Origin: Thermoplasmata archaeon
GTDB lineage: Archaea; Thermoplasmatota; Thermoplasmata; Lutacidiplasmatales; UBA184
Direction: 5' to 3'
Length of the DNA stretch: 64,000 nucleotides
NCBI GenBank assembly: GCA_027314165.1
Contig: DAHVCH010000010.1
Coordinates: 1 to 64,000 of the forward strand
This document shows, piece by piece, positions 7,643 to 15,778 of this stretch. The notes under the pieces are model-generated. The model was not told the origin of the DNA. It was given only the letters and a program-made list of their open reading frames with translations, and searched no databases. Each line of letters begins with the position of its first letter. Within the stretch, counting starts at the first letter, position 1. The position numbers and the translations under genes are program-made.

Positions 7643-9112
7643 TCACGAGGCCGGGACCACCTTCACCGACTCGCCGCCGTGGCGGCTGGCCCGGGGCCGC
7701 ACCTCGCAGAAGAGGGGGGTCTGGAACCCGCCGCCCGTGACCAGACACGTCCCGATGGGCAGCCCCTGGATGATCTCGGTCATCCCGTCGGTCAGCCCTT
7801 CGATGCTCTGGGCGATGGCGCGAACGTCCAGGGGGTTGGTCACCTGGAGGATGAGCTGCGTCGCGCACTGGGAGAGGACGCTCTTGTCCACCCGCGCCGG
7901 GCGCTGGCTCACGACGCACATGCCGAGCCCGAACTTCCTCCCCTCGCTGGCGATGGTCTTGAGGATCCTGGAACAGAGGGCCTGGCCCTGCTGAGGACAG
8001 AAGTTGTGGGCCTCCTCCAGGACCATGAAGAGGGGAGGGATCTTCCCCCGCTTCCGCTGCTCGAAGAAGCTCGTCGCGATCCGGGTCACGATGAGCTCCT
8101 GGACGTCGGGGGCGGACCCCCGTAGGTTGATGATCGTCATCTTGCCGGGGGAGACGAGCTCCGAGAGGCTCGTCCCCCGGGGGGCGAGCAGGTGGGTCTC
8201 GTCGACGTACTCGAGCCTCTCGGCGATGGCCTCGAGCAGCGGCGAGCGCTCCTCCCCGTGCCGGGCGGCCTGGATGAGGTCCCGGACCGTGTACTCCGGG
8301 TTGTCCACCGCCACCCGGTCGAGGAGCGCCTTCATCGGCGCGACGAACCCGCGGACGTTGGTGATCCCCATGAAAAGGAGCAGTTCCCGGGCGTCCAGGT
8401 GGCCCAGGGAGAAGGTGAGGGGCTTCGCCTCGGGGTTGAGGTTCGTGTCGGGGGAGAACTCCTGGACCTGGTCGCGGAACCCCTGGGCGTCGATGCCGAA
8501 GCGCGCGTGCTCGCGGGGGGCGTGCTCGGACCGGTAGCGGATCGAGCCGTACTCCCCGTGCGGGTCGATGATGACGCAGGTGACCTTGTGCTTCAGGAAC
8601 TCCTCGAGGAGGACCCCGACCAGGTAGCTCTTCCCGCCGCCGGTCTTCGACAGCACGCTCACGTGCCTCTGGCAGAGGGCGTTGATGTCGAGCTCGACCT
8701 TCAGGTCGTGGTTCCTGAGGAGCCCCAGGTAGGCCGAGGAGCCCCCGTTGCTCTTGAGCCCCAGGACCTGGGCGATCAGGGGCTCGTCGGCCCGGTACAC
8801 CGGCGAGCCGGGACGGAAAGGGATCTGGGGCACCCTCACGATGGGGCCCTCGCGGTACCCGAGGATCACCGAGCGTCCGAAGAAGGTCTCCTCGACAGGC
8901 ACCGCGTCCCCGTGGGCCAGGCGGTTGGCCTTCTCGAGGTTGAGGTCGCTCCTGCGCTCCACGTCGTCCAGCTGGCAGAGGACCGCCCGCTTCGACTCGT
9001 CCACGACCGCCAGGTACTCGCCCCGCTCCAGGGGGCGTGCGAGCGTGAGACGGAAGGTCCCGAGACCGACGTCCCCAAAGATCCGGCCGACCTCCTCGGC
9101 GGGCATCGCCAC
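7643..9112 (-). CDS. herA: HerA-like bipolar DNA translocase/ATPase (DUF87)
   Basis: Hexameric FtsK/HerA-family ATPase; archaeal HerA works with the NurA nuclease in end resection. The 489-aa protein has an N-terminal beta-barrel HAS domain (1 to about 110), Walker A KTGGGKS (about 155-161), DPHGEYG after it, Walker B FMVLEEAHNF (about 365) and a conserved SQRP segment near 400. The start is GTG 9112, or ATG 9106 two codons inside. nurA, mre11 and rad50 are not adjacent, so this is either the genomic HerA without its usual partners or a paralogue. Confidence 0.85.
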   Translation of the reverse strand: MAMPAEEVGRIFGDVGLGTFRLTLARPLERGEYLAVVDESKRAVLCQLDDVERRSDLNLEKANRLAHGDAVPVEETFFGRSVILGYREGPIVRVPQIPFRPGSPVYRADEPLIAQVLGLKSNGGSSAYLGLLRNHDLKVELDINALCQRHVSVLSKTGGGKSYLVGVLLEEFLKHKVTCVIIDPHGEYGSIRYRSEHAPREHARFGIDAQGFRDQVQEFSPDTNLNPEAKPLTFSLGHLDARELLLFMGITNVRGFVAPMKALLDRVAVDNPEYTVRDLIQAARHGEERSPLLEAIAERLEYVDETHLLAPRGTSLSELVSPGKMTIINLRGSAPDVQELIVTRIATSFFEQRKRGKIPPLFMVLEEAHNFCPQQGQALCSRILKTIASEGRKFGLGMCVVSQRPARVDKSVLSQCATQLILQVTNPLDVRAIAQSIEGLTDGMTEIIQGLPIGTCLVTGGGFQTPLFCEVRPRASRHGGESVKVVPAS

Positions 9113-9336
9113 GGTCTCCTCACTCGCGGTGCGCGAAAAAGGGTTCCGCTTTCTCTCGAGCCAGGTCGCTCGAGGGTGCGGAGGGTCGGTTGGCCTTCCC
9201 GGTGACCCCTGCGCGGCCTCTTCGCGGCGAGGTGAGGCGGTCGCCTCCGACGGTTGCGCTACGCCTTTATACTCTCGGTGTCAGGAGGCCCTGCGCTGTT
9301 TTCGTCTCGGCGCGAGCCTTGCCGGGCGCGGTGTGA

Positions 9337-10194
9337 ATGGCCGACGCGATCGAAGAACTCGAAAAGAAGAGGGCCGAGTGCAACACCCGTGCCGACGAGC
9401 ACCGGGCGAAGCGTGACAGGCTGAACGCGGAGGCCCATCAGTGGGCCGACAAGCGGGCCGCGGTCGTTGACGAGCTCCGGGCCAAGAGCGCGGAGGCCCA
9501 GGACCACCGCCGGATGCGGGACCAGCTCAACGAGGGGGTCCGAGAGGCGAAGCGGGCCCGGGAAGAGGCGAACCGCAAGGCCGACATGATGGCCGAGAAG
9601 GTCTCCGAGCTCAAGCGCACGCACGCTCCTCGGACGAACGGGCCGCCGGTCTGGCGGATGCGGAAGGAGCTCAAGGAGCTCGAGTTCCGCCACATGACGA
9701 GCTCCCTCACGAAGGACGCCGAGCTTCGGCTCATCGCCGACATGCAGCGGCTCCAGAAGGAGATCAAGTCCCAGGACGACCAGCTCCGGAAGGACCCCGA
9801 GGTGGAGTCGGCCCTCAAGGAGGCCGAGCAGGCCCGGGAAGAGGCCGAGTCGTGCCACAAGGCCGTGGAGGACCTCGCGGTGAGGGCCCAGAAGGAGCAC
9901 GAGTCGATGGTCCTTCTCTTCGAGGAGGTGGACCGCCTCCGTCGGGATGCCGACGAGGTGCACCAGAAGCTCGTCGAGGTCAAGACGGCCAGCGACGACG
10001 AGCACAAGGCCGCGATGGCCGCGATCGAGGAGGTCCGCGACCTCGAGAAGCTGCTCTACGCCGCGAAGACGAAGAGCGGGATCCCGGTGGCCCCGCTCGA
10101 GCCCCCGAAGGAGGAGGACCTCTTCGCGCGGTTCAGGAAGGGCGGGAAGATCTCCACAGAGGACATGCTCGCCCTCCAGAAGAGCGCGCGCTGA
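9337..10194 (+). CDS. Archaeal coiled-coil protein (COG1340-like)
   Basis: 285 aa, almost entirely alpha-helical heptad sequence rich in Arg, Lys, Glu and Ala, with few hydrophobic stretches. The opening pattern (RAECNTRADEHRAKRD, then RMRDQLNEGVREAKR) matches a widespread archaeal coiled-coil family often mislabelled as a phosphatase; no catalytic motif is visible. A conserved RMRKELKELEF segment sits near the middle. A TATA-like TTTATAC at 9266-9272 precedes it. It lies directly upstream of V4R and roadblock genes and may be a structural partner, but its role is unknown. Confidence 0.75.
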   Translation: MADAIEELEKKRAECNTRADEHRAKRDRLNAEAHQWADKRAAVVDELRAKSAEAQDHRRMRDQLNEGVREAKRAREEANRKADMMAEKVSELKRTHAPRTNGPPVWRMRKELKELEFRHMTSSLTKDAELRLIADMQRLQKEIKSQDDQLRKDPEVESALKEAEQAREEAESCHKAVEDLAVRAQKEHESMVLLFEEVDRLRRDADEVHQKLVEVKTASDDEHKAAMAAIEEVRDLEKLLYAAKTKSGIPVAPLEPPKEEDLFARFRKGGKISTEDMLALQKSAR

Positions 10195-10232
10195 GTGCCC
10201 CTCTCCGCGGGCGCCCGGCCCCTGACCGGGAG

Positions 10233-10240
10233 TTTATATT
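10233..10240 (+). promoter_or_regulatory. TATA box of the V4R-roadblock unit
   Basis: TTTATATT lies 26 bases before ATG 10267, the classical archaeal spacing for a near-leaderless transcript. Confidence 0.7.
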
Positions 10241-10266
10241 CACGGGCAGGGTGGGCACGCCGTCCG

Positions 10267-10668
10267 ATGCGGTGGGTCAGGATCAGCCAGACCGAACTGG
10301 CGAAGATCAAGGACCTCTACGAGGGGGTCATGTCGCACGCCTGCCACGGTCTTTTCTTTCGGGAGGGGGCGGTCCTCGGGAGCGACCTTGCGGAGCAAGG
10401 GCTCAAGAACCGGGAGAGGTACTTCCCCACCGTCGCCGATATCCTTAAGGAGAGGGGATGGGTCGAGGATATTCAGTTCTCGGAGAAGGCGGTTACCGTC
10501 CGGGGAAGTGTGGAGGTCGTACAAAGTGACATTCCGACATGCCACCGCCTCCGCGGTATCATCCGAGAGGTCTACGAGCGCCAGAAGGGCAATCGGGTGA
10601 ATTGCACCGAAGAGCAGTGTGCAAGTCTGGGTAAGGACGCCTGTCAGTTTCGTATCGAGGAGATGTAA
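10267..10668 (+). CDS. V4R (4-vinyl reductase-like) sensor-domain protein
   Basis: 133-aa single-domain protein. The C-terminal signature VNCTEEQCASLGKDACQF (about 113-130) is the cysteine-bearing end of the V4R fold, a small-molecule or metal-binding domain related to the NO-sensing/TRAPP fold. The N-terminal half contains the conserved MSHACHGLFFREGAVLGSDL helix. The start is set by the TATA box at 10233-10240. It is followed 18 bases later by a roadblock/LC7 gene, and the pair is probably cotranscribed. V4R and roadblock domains occur together in signalling, where V4R senses a ligand and roadblock proteins regulate small GTPases; here this is inference. Confidence 0.75.
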   Translation: MRWVRISQTELAKIKDLYEGVMSHACHGLFFREGAVLGSDLAEQGLKNRERYFPTVADILKERGWVEDIQFSEKAVTVRGSVEVVQSDIPTCHRLRGIIREVYERQKGNRVNCTEEQCASLGKDACQFRIEEM

Positions 10669-10686
10669 GGGAGGAAAACGAGAGAG

Positions 10687-11049
10687 ATGATGGCAGCGGC
10701 GGGAAATGTGGGCGCGGTCATCAAGGACCTAAAGGCCCGGATCGGAGCGGTAGCGAGCGCGCTCGTCTCTCGGGACGGGCTGGTACTGTACGCGGACGTG
10801 CCTGCGGGGGTCTACACTGAGACCTTCGCGATCATGTGCGCGACCATCCTCGGGGCGGCGGCGACCGCCAATACGGAGCTGAACCGCTCTCCACCGGAGC
10901 GGATCATCATCGAAGGGGCAGATTCCAAGACCGTCGTTGTCGGGAGCGGGAAGAAGGCGCTCCTGGTGGCCGTGGTCGACCAGAACCAGGACACGAAGCG
11001 TGTCCTGGACGAGGTCGTCAAGGTCGCCGAGATGGTCAAGACGAGCTAG
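10687..11049 (+). CDS. Roadblock/LC7-domain protein
   Basis: 120-aa protein with the roadblock fold pattern: a helix, then ALVSRDGLVLYADVP, a central helix FAIMCATILGAAATANTEL, the strand RIIIEGADSKTVVVGSG and ALLVAVVDQN. Roadblock proteins dimerise and usually act as GTPase regulators or scaffolds (MglB-type). No small GTPase is encoded in the window. It shares the promoter of the V4R gene upstream. The start could be either of the two tandem ATGs (10687 or 10690). Confidence 0.82.
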   Translation: MMAAAGNVGAVIKDLKARIGAVASALVSRDGLVLYADVPAGVYTETFAIMCATILGAAATANTELNRSPPERIIIEGADSKTVVVGSGKKALLVAVVDQNQDTKRVLDEVVKVAEMVKTS

Positions 11050-11221
11050 ACCGCGCGGTCTCGCCCTCTATCTCCGCCCGCGCTGGCCCTCGAGGCCGTT
11101 ACTGGAGCGTGAGCGCCGCCTTCCTCCCTCCGCGCCGTAGCGTTAGAACCCTCCTTCCCCACCCGTCCCCCCCGCGATACCGCGTAGGTCGGCGGTCGCC
11201 CTGCGAGTTCGGAGCCTGACC

Positions 11222-12121
11222 TCAGGCCCGACCGGGCTTCTTCCCTCCCCTTGACGGGGCCGGGACCTCGACATTCTCGGGGGGGATCCTCCCCGGCGTC
11301 TGGCTGACGGTGACCAGGCGGGTGAAGTATCCCACGAGCGCCGCCACGAGCCTCGCGTAGGCGAGGGGGGTCGCCTGGGTCCGGATCATCCGGCGGTACT
11401 GGTAGTTGGCCCAGAGCTGGCCGTGCTTCTCGGTCAGCTGCTTCCTTCCGTAGCCGTTCCAGAAGGCCTGGAGAAGGAAGCGCGGCACGGTGTCCCGGGT
11501 CCGATGCAGGACGACCGCCCCCGGCAGGTAGCGGATGCTCGCGCCCGAGCGCACCGCCCGTAGGTTGAGGTCGATGTCCTCCGCGGTGATGAACCTCCCG
11601 TCGAAGCCCCCCAGGCGGAGGAACATCTCGCGGCGGTAGGCGAGGTTGCAGGAGGGATACGTCACGTCGACCCCGCTCTGGAGGAGCTCGACACGCTCGA
11701 GCTGCTGGAAGGCCCGGGGGCCCTCGACCACGGTCCGTCCGGCCAAGACGCACGAGGGGGCGAATCCCTTCCGCAGCTCGGAGAGCCAGTTGGGGTCGGC
11801 CTTGCAGTCGCCGTCGATGAACGCGACCCATTCCCCCCGCGAGGCCTCCACGGCCACGTTGCGGCCCTTCCCGCGGTGTCCCCGCTGCTGGAACGCCCGG
11901 ATCAGAGACGGATAGCGGAGCGCGAACTCCTGGGCGATCTCCCAGGTGCGGTCATCGGAGAATGCGTCGACGACAACGATCTCGAACGGAGGGGTCTGGA
12001 CGAGCAGGCTGTCCAGAAGAGCGGCGAGATGCCGCTCCTCGTTGCGGACAGTGAGGGCGATGGAAACGAAGGGGGGCTCGTCCTTCCTATCTGCCTGCAA
12101 GCTCCATGACCACCACGTCAC
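11222..12121 (-). CDS. Glycosyltransferase family 2
   Basis: 299-aa GT-A fold enzyme that transfers a sugar from a nucleotide or lipid donor. Seen: SIALTVRNEERHLAALLDSL at the N-terminus, DAFSDDRTWEIA, the metal-binding DGD-type motif FIDGDCKADPNW and an acceptor-site ED (TAEDIDLNLR). There is no clear transmembrane helix, except possibly the weakly hydrophobic LVAALVGYF near residue 255. The N-terminus overlaps the PRC-barrel gene by 35 bases in another frame; a start slightly inside is possible. Likely substrate is surface glycan, judged only by the presence of other such enzymes in the window. Confidence 0.88.
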   Translation of the reverse strand: MTWWSWSLQADRKDEPPFVSIALTVRNEERHLAALLDSLLVQTPPFEIVVVDAFSDDRTWEIAQEFALRYPSLIRAFQQRGHRGKGRNVAVEASRGEWVAFIDGDCKADPNWLSELRKGFAPSCVLAGRTVVEGPRAFQQLERVELLQSGVDVTYPSCNLAYRREMFLRLGGFDGRFITAEDIDLNLRAVRSGASIRYLPGAVVLHRTRDTVPRFLLQAFWNGYGRKQLTEKHGQLWANYQYRRMIRTQATPLAYARLVAALVGYFTRLVTVSQTPGRIPPENVEVPAPSRGGKKPGRA

Positions 12122-12332
12122 GGACCGCCCGCATGCTCTTGAAGGGTAGGATAAGGCGGCCGTCGCCGTCCGTCTGGAACAGACGGGCGTCGACCTCGTT
12201 GTGGGGCATCACGAGGACGTGATGGATGTTACCGGTGGACGTGTCCATGACGAAGTTGTCGATGAACCCGAGGATGTCGCCCTCGTTGGTCATCACCGTC
12301 TTTCCCCGGAGCTCTGAGAAGAACTTGCGCAT
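12087..12332 (-). CDS. PRC-barrel domain protein
   Basis: 81-aa protein covering one PRC-barrel: FFSELRGKTVMTNEGDILGF, then VMDTSTGNIHHVLVMP and a strand-rich end (RLILPFKSMRAVRDVVVMEL). PRC-barrels act as small binding modules in RNA processing and photosynthetic proteins. In archaea, stand-alone copies are common, and some interact with the FtsZ/SepF division machinery. It overlaps the start of the downstream glycosyltransferase by 35 bases, suggesting translational coupling. Confidence 0.85.
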   Translation of the reverse strand: MRKFFSELRGKTVMTNEGDILGFIDNFVMDTSTGNIHHVLVMPHNEVDARLFQTDGDGRLILPFKSMRAVRDVVVMELAGR

Positions 12333-12489
12333 GAGTCTGGCCTCTCTCGAGGAAAGCCGAGCGGTCTGAGGCTAATTAAGCGTTTTCCTTCACTCGCATC
12401 TCGAGGGTGCGAGACCCCTTCCGCGAGCGTGCGGGAGCGGCGGGCCGCTCGGGTCGGACAGTTCAAGGAGGAGCGCGCTTCGGGGGGGC

Positions 12490-13125
12490 GTGGCGAGCGA
12501 CGCGATCCTGCGGGACCTCCGCAGCAAGGACCGAGAGGACCTCATCCGGGGCTACCTCGATCTTTACCGCGAGAGGGAAGCGGGGGAGCCGATCGGGATC
12601 CTCCTGTTCACGACGCCTCCGCTCTGGGAGGAGGAGCTCAAATGGTTCGAGAGCGTCCAGAGGTCCGTCGCCAGCGGCGCGAAGATCGCCGTGGTCGCCG
12701 AGGTGGACGGTCACGCCGTCGGGCTCTGCGAGGCGACGCGTCACGGTCCTTCCTCTCCGAACCATGAGATGGCCCACGTGGCCGACCTCGGCATCCTCGT
12801 TCAGCGCGCCCACCGAGGGCGCGGCGTCGGAGAGGCCCTCCTGCGCGAGGTCCTGGCTCGCTGCCAGGGGAGGTTCGAGATCGTCATCCTCTCCGTCTTC
12901 GCGGACAACGCTCGAGCGAAGCGCCTCTATCGGAAGCTGGGCTTCCGCCCGTACGGCTCGCTCCCCGGCGGCCTCAAGCGTGGGAACCGGTACATCGACT
13001 CCGACCTGATGTTCCTCGACCTTCGGACCGCCGCGCCCGAGGGCGCACCGAGAGGAAAATCCTCACGTAAGCTTAATAGGGGGACCCTAAGTGCCTCGGC
13101 TCCCTCGCCGATCCATGGTGGCTGA
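12490..13125 (+). CDS. GNAT-family N-acetyltransferase
   Basis: 211 aa. The acetyl-CoA-binding motif A is ADLGILVQRAHRGRGVGEAL (about 98-117) with Q/RxxGxG/A read as RGRGVGEAL; motif B follows as FADNARAKRLYRKLGF. The protein is preceded by GTG 12490 as the best start. The last 30 residues run over the eL18 promoter and 11 bases into the eL18 gene, so the C-terminus is unlikely to be conserved. Substrate unknown; a ribosomal-protein or N-terminal acetyltransferase is possible because of the neighbour but is not shown. Confidence 0.82.
   Translation: MASDAILRDLRSKDREDLIRGYLDLYREREAGEPIGILLFTTPPLWEEELKWFESVQRSVASGAKIAVVAEVDGHAVGLCEATRHGPSSPNHEMAHVADLGILVQRAHRGRGVGEALLREVLARCQGRFEIVILSVFADNARAKRLYRKLGFRPYGSLPGGLKRGNRYIDSDLMFLDLRTAAPEGAPRGKSSRKLNRGTLSASAPSPIHGG
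13073..13080 (+). promoter_or_regulatory. TATA-like box of the eL18-uL13-uS9-rpoN operon
   Basis: TTAATAGG lies 35 bases before ATG 13115 and inside the 3' end of the preceding acetyltransferase frame. Confidence 0.55.
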
Positions 13126-13477
13126 GAACAAGAACAATCCGGAGCTGCGCAAGCTCATCCGGCGGCTCCATCGCCACGGCCGCCAGGAGAGCGTGCCCCT
13201 CTGGATCGCAGCGGCAGAGCACTTGGACGGGTCGCGGCACTCTCGTCGCCCGGTCAACGTCGGGCACTTGGAGCGCATCGCCCATCCGAAAGAGATCCTG
13301 GTCGTCCCCACGAAGCTGCTCGCCTCCGGCAGGCTCCGCAAGCCCCTCACCGTGGCCGCTCTCGCCTATTCTCCCGGGGCCCGGGAGAAGGTCCTGGCCG
13401 CTGGCGGCACCGTTCTCTCTCTTGAAGAGATGCTCACGAAGCACGCGGATGCGAAGGGGGTGCGTCTCATTGCCTGA
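13115..13477 (+). CDS. rpl18e: Large-subunit ribosomal protein eL18
   Basis: 120-aa protein: NNPELRKLIRRLHRHGRQES at the N-terminus, the central VNVGHLERIAH and the C-terminal GAREKVLAAGGTVLSLEE are hallmarks of archaeal L18e. It is the first gene of the archaeal eL18-uL13-uS9-rpoN cluster. The start at ATG 13115 gives the usual family length; the frame also stays open back to 13091. Its stop (13475-13477) overlaps the presumed TTG start of uL13. Confidence 0.95.
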   Translation: MVAENKNNPELRKLIRRLHRHGRQESVPLWIAAAEHLDGSRHSRRPVNVGHLERIAHPKEILVVPTKLLASGRLRKPLTVAALAYSPGAREKVLAAGGTVLSLEEMLTKHADAKGVRLIA

Positions 13478-14231
13478 AAACTCGACCACCACCACCACCA
13501 CGACCGCGTCCTCGCCTCCGCCCGCCTCTTCGACCCCCAAGACCGCGGGAACGCCTCCGAAGTCCGCGCCGGCGGCGAAGCCCAAGCCTGCATCTCCCTC
13601 GACTCCAGCTTCCCCCTCCACATCGACCTCGACCTCGACCTCGGCCCCGGCGAAGCCCACCCCCACGACGACGCCAGTGTCGAAGGGCACCGCCAAGCCC
13701 GCGGAGAAGAAGCCCGCGGCGAAGGTCGAGACCAAGCCCTCCGAGAAGAAGAGCGCCCCCGCTCCTCGCAAGTGGGAGAAGAAGGCGCCCGCCCCCGCCG
13801 GTCCCCTACCGAAGGTCGTGGACGCGAGCGGTCTCGTGCTGGGCCGGGCCGCGAGCCTCATCGCGAAGCGTCTCCTCCAGGGCGAGCACATCGCCGTGGT
13901 CAACACCGAGCGTGCGGTGGTCCTGGGCGGCTACGCCAGCCTGCTCGAGGAGTACCGTCTCGCCGTCGCCCGAGGCTCCGTCCGGAAGGGCCCTCACTAT
14001 CCTCGACGCCCCGACCGGATGTTCCGACGCACGGTCCGCGGCATGTTGCCCTTCCGTCACACGAAGGGGCACGAGGCCTGGGCCCGACTGATCACTTACG
14101 TGGGGATCCCCCCGGAGCTGGAGAAGCTCCCCCGGGAGACCTTGGAAGGCGCGCGCCCCCGCCCCTCCCTCCGGGCGCCCATGACGCTGGGAGAGATCTC
14201 GCGTCGGATGGGAGGTGCCGGTCCATGGTGA
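13470..14231 (+). CDS. rpl13: Large-subunit ribosomal protein uL13 with a long low-complexity N-terminal extension
   Basis: The C-terminal 140 residues are uL13 (VDASGLVLGRAASLIAKRLL, then VRKGPHYPRRPDRMFRRTVR and LPFRHTKGHEAW). Upstream the frame stays open for about 110 codons encoding Thr, Ser, Pro, Ala and Lys repeats (T7 tract, STSTSTST, several KP/KPA units), starting at TTG 13470 that overlaps the eL18 stop by 8 bases. There is no ATG in the extension; an alternative is GTG at 13818, just before DASGLVLGRA, which would give the normal length. The Lys/Pro/Ala codon pattern makes translation of the extension plausible. Confidence 0.9.
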   Translation: MPENSTTTTTTTASSPPPASSTPKTAGTPPKSAPAAKPKPASPSTPASPSTSTSTSTSAPAKPTPTTTPVSKGTAKPAEKKPAAKVETKPSEKKSAPAPRKWEKKAPAPAGPLPKVVDASGLVLGRAASLIAKRLLQGEHIAVVNTERAVVLGGYASLLEEYRLAVARGSVRKGPHYPRRPDRMFRRTVRGMLPFRHTKGHEAWARLITYVGIPPELEKLPRETLEGARPRPSLRAPMTLGEISRRMGGAGPW

Positions 14232-14641
14232 AGAAGCTGCCCAATCCGATGGTCCAGACCAGCGGCAAGCGCAAGACCTCCATCGCCCGGGCGGTGTTCA
14301 ACCCCGGTCAAGGCCGCGTTTGGATCAACCAGAGGCCGCTCGAGCTCTGGGAGCCCGAGTTCGCACGCTGGAAGATCCAGGAACCTCTCGTTCTGGCGGG
14401 CGAGCGCGCCCTTGGCCTGGACGTCCAGGTGCTCGTCGAGGGTGGCGGCATCATGGGCCAGGCTTCCGCGGCCCGCACGGCGATCGCCCGGGGCTTGGTG
14501 GATTACCTCAAGGACCCCGCCCTGGCAGAAATGTTCAAGCACCACGACCGCTCCCTGCTCGTGAACGACCCGCGCCGCAAGCTCCCGAAGCGTCCCCAGG
14601 GACGCGGTGCCCGGAAGCGCCGGCAGAAGTCGTACCGTTAG
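14225..14641 (+). CDS. rps9: Small-subunit ribosomal protein uS9
   Basis: 138-aa protein with QTSGKRKTSIARAVF at the N-terminus and the invariant basic tail ending RKRRQKSYR, which reaches the P-site tRNA in the 30S subunit. The middle has VEGGGIMGQASAARTAIARG. Its ATG overlaps the uL13 stop (ATGGTGA, 14225-14231), so the two are translationally coupled. Confidence 0.96.
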   Translation: MVKKLPNPMVQTSGKRKTSIARAVFNPGQGRVWINQRPLELWEPEFARWKIQEPLVLAGERALGLDVQVLVEGGGIMGQASAARTAIARGLVDYLKDPALAEMFKHHDRSLLVNDPRRKLPKRPQGRGARKRRQKSYR

Positions 14642-14684
14642 ACCAGGGGCGAGCGGCGGAGAACCTCAGGAGGAAGGAACGACC

Positions 14685-14876
14685 ATGATGATGCCCGTCC
14701 GATGCTTCACCTGCGGCAGCCTCGTCGGCCAGCACTGGGACTCCTACCGCGAGCGCACTGCGCGAGGGGAGAAGCCCCGGATCATCCTGGACGAGCTCGG
14801 CGTGAAGCGGTACTGCTGCCGCCGGATGCTCCTCTCCCACGTCGACCTTCTGGACGACGTAGGGCCCTACGGCTGA
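14685..14876 (+). CDS. rpoN: DNA-directed RNA polymerase subunit N (Rpb10-like)
   Basis: 63-aa zinc protein: PVRCFTCGSLVGQHWDSY supplies CxxC, and GVKRYCCRRMLLSHVDL supplies the CC pair followed by RRM. It helps assemble the RpoD-RpoL platform of RNA polymerase. Three ATGs in a row (14685, 14688, 14691); an AGGAGG ribosome-binding site at 14668-14673 supports this start. In many archaea rpoK, eno and rps2 follow; here the synteny stops and an opposing gene overlaps its 3' half. Confidence 0.95.
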   Translation: MMMPVRCFTCGSLVGQHWDSYRERTARGEKPRIILDELGVKRYCCRRMLLSHVDLLDDVGPYG

Positions 14877-15672
14877 TCGGGAGATCCCAGGGGTCCCGTC
14901 CCGCCGCGCGGGCGACCAACCCCACCACTTCCCGCTGGTTCGGGGTGAGCAGGTCCCGGAAGGCCCGCGCGGTGCTGAAATAGAGGTCCACGGCCGCCTC
15001 GCAGGAGGCCTCCAGGCCTTCGCCGCCTGCTGCAAGGGCGCGGAGCTGCAGACGGTGCCAATCGGGGCCCATACGCCTCCCGGCGAGCTCCCAGAGGTGG
15101 TTCTGGTCGTACCGGAGACGATCCCTCGCCGCGACGAGGAGCGCCAGGGCGTCCACGAGCAGGTTCCTCTGGACGGCGGCGGTCTCCGGCAACCCCTCGC
15201 CCATCGCACGGGTGAGCTTGACGACCTCCTCGCCCCACTCGACGAACGATCGGGCCACGTACCGGTCCCACTTCGGCCGGAAGGCGGGGTCCCACGGTCG
15301 GAGCGCCTCGGTCCGGACACGCCGGGCGGCCCCTTGGGGGTCCCAGAGCGCGATCGCGTACCTCCAGGCCGCCCGGGCCTGGCCCCCGTACGGAGGCTCC
15401 CGGAGGGCCCTGAGCTCTCCGGGGACCGTGCGGCGCGCGACCGAGAGGATGTGCCCACCCCGGGAGAAGAAGTCGTGCCGGGACCGTCCTCCTAGGACCC
15501 AAAGGTCCACGTCCGAGCCCGCGCGTGCGTCGCCCCGCGCCCAGCTCCCGGCGAGCAGCACGGCCAGCGCGCCTTTCCTCGCCTCTTCCCGGGCGAACGC
15601 ACGAGCCAGTTCGAGGACCTCCCGGCGGAGGACGAGGTCCGCCCGGGGATTCCGCCGCTCCCACCGGTTCAT
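14782..15672 (-). CDS. Nucleotidyltransferase-domain protein (MNT/Pol-beta fold)
   Basis: 296 aa. The N-terminal third has LLAGSWARGDARAGSDVDLW, the GSxxxGxxxxxSDxDL signature of minimal nucleotidyltransferases with its two metal-binding Asp residues (about 40-59). The rest is helical and may be an accessory HEPN-like or substrate domain (RDRLRYDQNHLWELAG). Its last 30 codons overlap rpoN antisense. That C-terminal tail is Arg/Gly/Ser-rich, and the true stop is fixed by sequence. Candidate roles include aminoglycoside-type modification or protein AMPylation; none is demonstrated. Confidence 0.7.
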   Translation of the reverse strand: MNRWERRNPRADLVLRREVLELARAFAREEARKGALAVLLAGSWARGDARAGSDVDLWVLGGRSRHDFFSRGGHILSVARRTVPGELRALREPPYGGQARAAWRYAIALWDPQGAARRVRTEALRPWDPAFRPKWDRYVARSFVEWGEEVVKLTRAMGEGLPETAAVQRNLLVDALALLVAARDRLRYDQNHLWELAGRRMGPDWHRLQLRALAAGGEGLEASCEAAVDLYFSTARAFRDLLTPNQREVVGLVARAAGRDPWDLPISRRALRRPEGRRGRGASGGSSTASRRARPG

Positions 15673-15778
15673 GGCGTAGTCCTGGCCTCAGGCCCGCAAA
15701 GGGGCCGTGCCCCGCCTCCGGCGAGGCGGGAGCCGCGGCGCGGCCGAGGTCCGTGAGCGAGGGTGGGAAGGAGCGGGC

